8,230 nt of DNA from Methanobacteriota archaeon (lineage in GTDB: Archaea; Thermoplasmatota; Poseidoniia; Poseidoniales; Poseidoniaceae): NCBI GenBank assembly GCA_011525095.1, contig WTIV01000077.1, positions 1-8,230 of the forward strand, read 5' to 3'. This document shows, one piece after another, positions 1-5,400 of the stretch (positions within the stretch are counted from its first letter, which is position 1; each line of letters begins with the position of its first letter). Made by a program: the position numbers and the translations under genes. The notes under the pieces were generated by a model. The model was not told the origin of the DNA. It saw only the letters and a program-made list of their open reading frames with translations, and searched no databases.

Positions 1-813
1 TAAACCGCCTTCAAATTTTGCTGGTGGTTTTGACCACACCATTGAATCGTAATGTGAAGTCTCTACGGTACTACCTCCAGATTGAATGGATCGCATGTTT
101 TCCAACAAGTCCATTTTGCCCCACAGACCTCCCATTCCAGAAGGTCCCATCATTTTGTGAATTGAAAATGCCATGAAATCGATTCCTAAATCTTGAACAT
201 CTACCTTCATGTGTGGAGTTGATTGAGCCCCATCAATACAAACTAACGCTCCGTGGTCCTTCGCAATTTTTGCAGCTTCCTTTACAGGTGTTGCAATACC
301 ATCCAAATTTCCAACATGGGACAAAGAGACCATCTTCAAGCTCTTTCCAGCTTCTGCACATGCATTTTCGAAATTCTCTATGCTGAATGTATTATCTTCA
401 TTCGACTTTACGACCCTGTGGTCTACACCCTTCTCTTCTTCAAGTTGTAACCATGGGACGAGATTTGAATTATGCTCACGGTCCGTCGTTAAAATCACGT
501 CACCTTTTTCCCAGTGTAGCCCTTTAGCCACCTGATTGAGAGAGTGCGTTGCGTTTTTTGTGAAAATGATTTCATTTGATTCATTTGCATTGAATAATTT
601 CCCGAGATTATTCCTGCAGTTTACCATTTTTCTCGAAACTGTTGTTGCATATCTGTGAACAGATCGGCCACCGCACCCTGGTGATTCTTCGTAGTATGAA
701 CGGATAGCCTCGATTACAGAGTTTGGCCGTAATGTCATGCAGGCATTGTCTAAGTAAACTGGAGCATTCTCCCCTGATAGAGTAGGGAAGTCTTCCCTAA
801 GGTTACCAAACAT
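1..813 (-). CDS. Cysteine desulfurase / class V aminotransferase (SufS/CsdA type), C-terminus off window
   Basis: Partial gene: 271 codons are visible and the frame is still open at base 1. Family knowledge: fold-type I PLP enzymes of the SufS/CsdA group take sulfur from cysteine as an enzyme persulfide, mainly for Fe-S cluster assembly, in the cytoplasm. Seen here: the N-terminal Y-L-D-N-A motif (residues 20-24), the F-T-K-N-A-T cofactor-phosphate segment (84-89), the PLP-stacking His in D-R-E-H-N-S-N (His114), S-H-V-G-N (165-169), D-G-A-Q (194-197; Asp194 to the pyridine nitrogen), and S-I-H-K-M-M-G-P-S-G (217-226) with Schiff-base Lys220. The F-E-G-G near the edge matches the segment before T-P in the family. 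The catalytic Cys of the C-terminal domain is outside the window, so desulfurase activity cannot be confirmed. The start is set by ATG 813-811 with an AAGGAGG seven bases upstream. Its A is the last base of the upstream gene's TGA, indicating translational coupling. The usual A-A-T-T after D-N is A-C-M-T here. Other class V activities remain possible. Confidence 0.9.
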   Translation of the reverse strand, partial: MFGNLREDFPTLSGENAPVYLDNACMTLRPNSVIEAIRSYYEESPGCGGRSVHRYATTVSRKMVNCRNNLGKLFNANESNEIIFTKNATHSLNQVAKGLHWEKGDVILTTDREHNSNLVPWLQLEEEKGVDHRVVKSNEDNTFSIENFENACAEAGKSLKMVSLSHVGNLDGIATPVKEAAKIAKDHGALVCIDGAQSTPHMKVDVQDLGIDFMAFSIHKMMGPSGMGGLWGKMDLLENMRSIQSGGSTVETSHYDSMVWSKPPAKFEGGL

Positions 814-1946
814 CACCAAGCCTCCTTGTCAGGTATATAGTCGACAACAGGGCTGTTTAGTCCACACTCAGAACAAGTGTAGCGGGTAGGATATGTTTCT
901 TCACAACCCATGCATTTCTCTCCCGCCACCCCTCGGCTATTACAATCAGGATTTGCACAATCAACGAGAGTTTCGCCTTTTTCATTTTGACTGATTGGAG
1001 CGTTTGCATTACAAGAAGGACATTCTCCTTCAGTAGCAAGAATTACTCCTTCAATCAGCAAATCAGCATCTGCAGCTGCTGCTGCCTTTGTCTGTACTTT
1101 TGCACCTTCACCCAGCATTCGCTGCGGAAACCACAACATGTGCATCAATGTGTAAATTAGAGCCACTCCTGTGATTAGATGGATGAAGTAAATGCCGTAG
1201 TCTTCCACGGTCCTGTCGGCGATGAAATGAGCTCCTGCCCAGGCGTTGACAATCATAAGAACAACCCACAACACGACCATTGTTGTCCATGAGAACAAAC
1301 TGTGCTCGGCCATTGCCTCTTCCATAATTCTAACATCTGTGTGTACGTGATTTTCTTGGACATGGTAATCTCTTGTTTCGATTACTGCTTTCGAGAAGAA
1401 GTATGTGAAAAAGCAACCTACTGCTGTAAGCATGACTCCACCAAGGGCATCACCCAAACTGGCACCGATTGGGAATCTGGGAGAACTTACATGAAGTACT
1501 ACTTGCGATAAGAAAATCGAACCCCAAATGATGATTATATTGATGATGTGTCCACGCATAATCGGGAAATTTACCGAAATCTGAACAAAGAACCATACCC
1601 ATAGTATCCCTGATACAATTAATTGGAAAAACGCAAATCCACCAATGCCAGCAAGGCCATCCAAACCAGTGACTTTTGGGTCTCCGCCAGCATACAAATC
1701 TGTAGACACAGAGCCAAGTAGGAATGCAGCAATTCCAGTGAGCATTGTCAAGATATGAGGCTGCCCCCATTCACGTCTAAGCAACTTGAATTGAAATTTC
1801 CACTCGTGACGAAGTTTGTCAACCGACTTAAACATCGGATGTAAGTCTGCAAATTCTTTGTCTAGAACAATATCAACTAGGCGAAATGGCATATCTCCGT
1901 GAGTTTCTGCGGAGATTTCTATCTCTCCTGCGAACTCTTCCGCCAT
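813..1946 (-). CDS. Six-helix membrane protein with C-terminal double zinc-ribbon-like domain, function unknown
   Basis: A 377-residue protein I cannot assign to a named family. Residues 1-63 are charged and polar, rich in Lys, Arg and Trp near 45-60. Six hydrophobic segments follow at about 64-81, 102-123, 133-153, 168-188, 218-241 and 251-273. A linker with an Ala run (288-292) leads to a soluble tail with eight cysteines in two groups: Cys309/312/330/335 (C-x2-C...C-x4-C) and Cys345/348/358/361 (C-x2-C...C-x2-C). Each group fits one Zn (or possibly Fe) site. There is no signal peptide. Topology was not computed; an even helix number puts both ends on the same side, most plausibly the cytoplasm, where the ribbons could bind protein or nucleic acid. 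I chose ATG 1946-1944 because the longer frame back to 2030 begins with TTG, runs over the likely TATA box, and adds 28 residues of no recognisable character. No good SD precedes 1946. It is the first gene of an operon with the desulfurase (one-base overlap), which hints at sulfur or Fe-S-linked work but does not prove it. Confidence 0.85.
   Translation of the reverse strand: MAEEFAGEIEISAETHGDMPFRLVDIVLDKEFADLHPMFKSVDKLRHEWKFQFKLLRREWGQPHILTMLTGIAAFLLGSVSTDLYAGGDPKVTGLDGLAGIGGFAFFQLIVSGILWVWFFVQISVNFPIMRGHIINIIIIWGSIFLSQVVLHVSSPRFPIGASLGDALGGVMLTAVGCFFTYFFSKAVIETRDYHVQENHVHTDVRIMEEAMAEHSLFSWTTMVVLWVVLMIVNAWAGAHFIADRTVEDYGIYFIHLITGVALIYTLMHMLWFPQRMLGEGAKVQTKAAAAADADLLIEGVILATEGECPSCNANAPISQNEKGETLVDCANPDCNSRGVAGEKCMGCEETYPTRYTCSECGLNSPVVDYIPDKEAW
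821..827 (-). promoter_or_regulatory. Shine-Dalgarno site for the desulfurase gene
   Basis: On the minus strand the sequence reads AAGGAGG, then seven bases, then ATG (813-811). It lies inside the last codons of the upstream membrane-protein gene. With the TGATG stop/start overlap, it decides the desulfurase start and points to co-translation from a bicistronic mRNA. The match to the anti-SD (CCUCC) is strong. Confidence 0.85.
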
Positions 1947-1990
1947 AGTAGGGGCTGAGTGTTTTCCCTTTGAGTCATTTCGGTTGTTTG

Positions 1991-2006
1991 CACCTCTACA
2001 GAGGTG
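1991..2006. promoter_or_regulatory. Perfect 7+7 bp palindrome near the operon's predicted transcription start
   Basis: CACCTCT-AC-AGAGGTG, seven-base arms with no mismatch and a two-base centre. It sits 45 bp upstream of the membrane-protein start codon and roughly 25 bp downstream of the AT-rich TATA-like stretch at 2018-2029, about where transcription should begin. The two-base centre makes an RNA hairpin poor, so a dimeric repressor operator is the better guess. The palindrome is seen directly; its role is inferred. Confidence 0.5.
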
Positions 2007-2017
2007 TGAATTCTGGC

Positions 2018-2029
2018 AAATAAAATACA
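2018..2029 (-). promoter_or_regulatory. Candidate TATA box for the membrane protein-desulfurase operon
   Basis: On the minus strand TGTATTTTATTT is the most AT-rich stretch between tRNA-Ser and the operon. An archaeal start about 26 bp downstream would fall near 1997, giving a leader of about 50 bases before ATG 1946. The match to a classic TTTATA box is only fair. Confidence 0.45.
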
Positions 2030-2094
2030 AACTTTGACGCTACATTACCGGAAATGGATCTGAATTTTCGTCATGGATTTGATTTCAATAATCG

Positions 2095-2180
2095 TGGCGC
2101 CGAGAGGGAGATTTGAACTCCCGAGGGACGGGCCCACGCGATTTCCAGTCGCGCGCACTACCAGGCTATGCGATCTCGGC
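2095..2180 (-). tRNA. tRNA-Ser(GGA), CCA encoded
   Basis: The gene is 86 nt including encoded CCA (2095-2097). The acceptor stem GCCGAGA/TCTCGGC is fully paired, with discriminator G73 as expected for serine. The D arm is GCA...TGC with CCTGGTAG in the loop. The anticodon stem is CGCGA/TCGCG with loop CTGGAAA; the anticodon GGA is at 2146-2144 and reads UCC and UCU. A 14-base variable region (TGGGCCCGTCCCTC) can form a GGG/CCC stem, the class II feature of tRNA-Ser. The T arm is GGGAG-TTCAAAT-CTCCC. There is no intron. Its own promoter lies upstream at 2203-2214, and it diverges from tRNA-Thr. Confidence 0.97.
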
Positions 2181-2202
2181 TGTAACTTCGCCGACAGGCC
2201 TT

Positions 2203-2214
2203 CTATGTTTAACC
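2203..2214 (-). promoter_or_regulatory. TATA/BRE-like element of tRNA-Ser
   Basis: The minus strand reads GGTTAAACATAG, centred about 28 bp upstream of the first base of tRNA-Ser (2180). This is the spacing expected for an archaeal TATA box when transcription starts at or just before the mature 5' end. The bases upstream could act as a BRE. Confidence 0.65.
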
Positions 2215-2223
2215 GAAACGGTT
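2211..2223. repeat. Short inverted repeat between divergent tRNA promoters
   Basis: AACCG-AAA-CGGTT, five-base perfect arms around a three-base centre. It overlaps the BRE end of the tRNA-Ser promoter and lies about 27 bp before the tRNA-Thr TATA box. Arms this short can arise by chance. A shared regulator for both tRNAs is a weak possibility. Confidence 0.3.
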
Positions 2224-2249
2224 GGAAATGGCCGGTGGTGAATCCGAAT

Positions 2250-2260
2250 CGATTATATCA
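2250..2260 (+). promoter_or_regulatory. TATA box of tRNA-Thr
   Basis: CGATTATATCA, centred about 28 bp upstream of the tRNA-Thr 5' base at 2284. This is the best TATA match in the window and has the correct spacing for an archaeal tRNA promoter. Confidence 0.7.
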
Positions 2261-2283
2261 CAACGGTAGGTGGCGGCGAATAC

Positions 2284-2358
2284 GCCACCATGGCTTAGTG
2301 GTATAGCACCTCATTGGTAATGAGGAGGTCGCGAGTTCAAGTCTCGCTGGTGGCTCCA
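2284..2358 (+). tRNA. tRNA-Thr(GGT), CCA encoded
   Basis: The gene is 75 nt including encoded CCA (2356-2358). The acceptor stem GCCACCA/TGGTGGC is fully paired, with discriminator U73, the usual archaeal threonine identity base. The D arm is GCT...AGC with AGTGGTAT in the loop. The anticodon stem is CCTCA/TGAGG with loop TTGGTAA; the anticodon GGT is at 2316-2318 and reads ACC and ACU. The variable loop is AGGTC and the T arm GCGAG-TTCAAGT-CTCGC. There is no intron. It is divergent from tRNA-Ser and 77 bp before the giant surface-protein gene, so read-through into that gene is possible. Confidence 0.97.
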
Positions 2359-2360
2359 AG

Positions 2361-2372
2361 TCTTCCTCTTTC
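2361..2372 (+). terminator. Pyrimidine tract after tRNA-Thr, possible weak terminator
   Basis: TCTTCCTCTTTC begins two bases after the CCA end. Archaeal termination uses T-rich tracts, but this one is broken by Cs and has no run longer than three Ts, so termination may be incomplete. Confidence 0.3.
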
Positions 2373-2409
2373 GTAAGTGGCTTTTAGGGGCAGAGTTGAT
2401 AGGATACAG

Positions 2410-2426
2410 CGGACCCGTAGGGTCCG
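2410..2426. promoter_or_regulatory. Perfect 7+7 bp hairpin/palindrome just before the giant gene
   Basis: CGGACCC-GTA-GGGTCCG, GC-rich perfect arms ending nine bases before ATG 2436. It could be a leader hairpin limiting ribosome access, or an operator at the transcription start: a weak TATA-like CTTTTAGG at 2381-2388 would place the start near 2410. A role as tRNA-Thr terminator is less likely because no T run follows. Confidence 0.5.
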
Positions 2427-2435
2427 GTAGTCTTC

Positions 2436-5400
2436 ATGAAATCTTACACTAAAACTTCCCTCGCGATGTTTTTGACGGTTCTAATGGTCAGCCATGTTGC
2501 CTCAGCGGCCACTAGTTTCTGGAATGGTCCCTCCGGTTTATCTGGCACCTCACAAACGGTTTCAGATGCGTTTGAGGTTCCAGGTAATGCAACAGTCATC
2601 GATGCATGGTTGCACGTTGACGAGAGCGGTTACCTCGAAGATGGATATGGAGTTTCATGGACAGGTGAAGATGTCCCGGGGAATTTCACATCAGGCCAAT
2701 TCTCAAACACTATGGTCGGTAAATTCGAGGGAGCGATGTCACTGATGCCCGATTCTGCAGTTTCGAATGTCGACTCATTTTCTTCAGCAAGTCTGCAGTT
2801 ACCATCAGCTTGGTCTCATACTGGCTCTATTTGGGAAGCAGTTAATCCCAGTGGTATGAATGGCACAGTATCTGGAACAACCAGGACAATGGCCCATGGC
2901 TCTGCACCTGCCACAGCTGCAGATGGCGGAGTAGTCGCAGCCACATTACCTGGTCAAGGATTGCCAACAAGTTCATCGGGAGCATTGATCGCTCCTCAAT
3001 TCACAATTCCATCTCCAATCAATAATTTCAATCTCTCATTTACACATTCGCACCACCTTGATTCCCTCGACGGTGCATGGGTTGAATACAAACTTGACAG
3101 CGGGCCATGGACTTACATCGAACCAAGTGGTGGATACACTTCCACAATCTCGGCAAATGCATCGGTTCCAAATGGTGCAAATGGTTCAGGATTTGCAGTA
3201 TTTGGTGATGGCAACTTCAGTGGATGGAATACTGTGGTTTTCAATCTTGATAATATATCAGGAATTTCAAACGCGACACTTATGCAGTTTAGATTCCAAG
3301 TTTGGACAGATAGCAACAGTACTCCTCGACCTGGTTGGTTCGTAGACAGTTTTTCTGTAACAAATCAGGGTAATTCGGTTGGTTATTGGCACCACGGGTG
3401 TTACAGCCAGACAGGCGGTACATGTCTTTACAGTAACAACGCTCATGCTGCATTGGAGAGTACAATTGACCTCTCGAATACATCAACGGGTTCCAAGGTT
3501 CAAACAAGGCTTGAGTTCGACCTTGAGGGCTCAACATACGACAATTTCTGTGTTGAGTTGTCGGCTGATAATGGAACCACTTGGACTGATATTTCTTCCG
3601 GCACATCTGCCACAACAACCGACTGTCGTTCAAGAACTGGCTCAATACCAGGTAGTAGTTACACGCTACCCAATGGGACAACAGTGTTTGATGATTCGGG
3701 CGGATTTGTAACTCTTGACTTTTCAATCCCACAAGCAATGCTGGGGTCAAACAACACCTCCAAAATTAGGTACGTTGTTCAAACAGATAGTTCTGTACAA
3801 TACGGGTCATCTACCGACGAACGAGAAGGTTTGACTGTAGACTGGTTCAAGATAATCACTTCAAATGGAACCACCGTTGATGTCAATCTATTATCTAATT
3901 CAACCAGTGCGTCTAATTACGGAATCAACAACGCTGCAAATGACTGGGCTTTCATACAAATTGGAGCAGGTGGACTTAGTATCACAGATTCACTAGAAGA
4001 TGCCCCAGCATTACCGCCGGGAGGTTGGTCGATATCCAATCAAGCAGGTCAAACGGGTTGGCAATTCGGTGGAGTTTGCTCAAACTACACCGATGGACCA
4101 TCATCGTTCCCTAGTGCAAGTCTTGGATTTGGTACAAACCTCTGTGGAGATTATGACTCTAGTTCAGATAATTCGCTATTCTCTCCGTCTTACTACGTGC
4201 CTTTGGGAGCCAGCGCAAGATTTGTTTGGCAACACTGGATGTGTTCAGAGGATGGTTGGGACGGCGGATTACTGTATGTCTCTACTAATGGTGGTGCTTG
4301 GAATCAAGCATTTGTGAATTACACAAACAGTACTAATTGGTATGATGGAACAATTACGAGCACTACAGGTTTCATTGGAACGAATGTATGGGATGGAAGA
4401 CAGTATGTCGCTGCTTCAGGTCAATTTTCATGCACCAGCAGTGCAAACATTCCATGGTTAAGTATGGAATACGATGTATCCAACCTATCAGGGAATAACG
4501 TATCCTTCAGATTTAGACAAATCAGCGACACTGCTGTACAAGAGCCGGGGTGGTACGTTGATGATATTGGTCTAGAAGTAGACTGGTTTGAAACCGAGGG
4601 TTCGTGGAGATCACCTCTTGTTTCTACAAACGACCTTGGATACGGTTTCGTTGACGCTGATGTAATTCTGCCAGCAAATACCTGGTATGGTGTTGACGTG
4701 TTGGACGCTTCTGGACAAGTGATTCCCGGACATGAAAATATGTCTCTACCTCTCTCATTGGCTAGTATTGACAGAGATAATCATTCAGGCATATACATCG
4801 AAGTTAATTTAGGTACAAATGACCAATATTACACACCTTTGATTCGTGAGTTAACTGTGGGTGCTACAAGGTACTTTGGTGATTCTAACGGTTGGAATAT
4901 CCCTTCCTCTCTAACACGCCTGTCAAATGGCACTTGGATCAATAATGGTGGAGGTACAATCGCAGTAACTGGTGATTCAGGATTATCATCCAGACCGATC
5001 TCTTCAGCAACTTTGACAGGTAACTTCACCGGAGTTACCGCTTCTTTAACCACATCCGGTACCCAAAGTGTTTCTTCAACGAATGTGAATTCAGTACTTG
5101 ACTTGGGTGATATGCGAACTTCAGTGACCCCTAGAGTTACGTTTGCTCCTGGTGCTTATGCATCAGAGATTGTATTCCGCGGCGCTTTCGCTCAACCGGC
5201 ACACGGTGCAACAATCGATTTAGCAGACGATGGAGTAATCGATTGGGAGTTCAGTTCAATGCCGGGCTACGGTTCCTATGGCTGGCAGACTCAAATCAAT
5301 TCTAACCAAATTGAACATTCTCTTGATGTTCAAGACACAGGGACACTTCAGGTTATGATTCCTGATGGAGCTAATGTTCATTCAATGCTTATCGGTCTAA

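Noticed and set aside
1947..2030. Longer start (TTG at 2030) for the membrane protein
   Set aside because: The extra 28 codons cover the AT-rich TATA-like stretch and the palindrome, start with a rare codon, and look non-protein-like. ATG 1946 is preferred.
2073..2306. A 77-codon plus-strand frame across both tRNA promoters and tRNA-Ser
   Set aside because: Its N-terminal half is the antisense of tRNA-Ser, a frequent false gene. It runs on through both promoters into the start of tRNA-Thr, and no protein family is visible.
3289..3750. A 153-codon minus-strand frame
   Set aside because: It lies wholly inside the jelly-roll coding region, has no promoter or SD of its own, and its composition is that of an antisense shadow.
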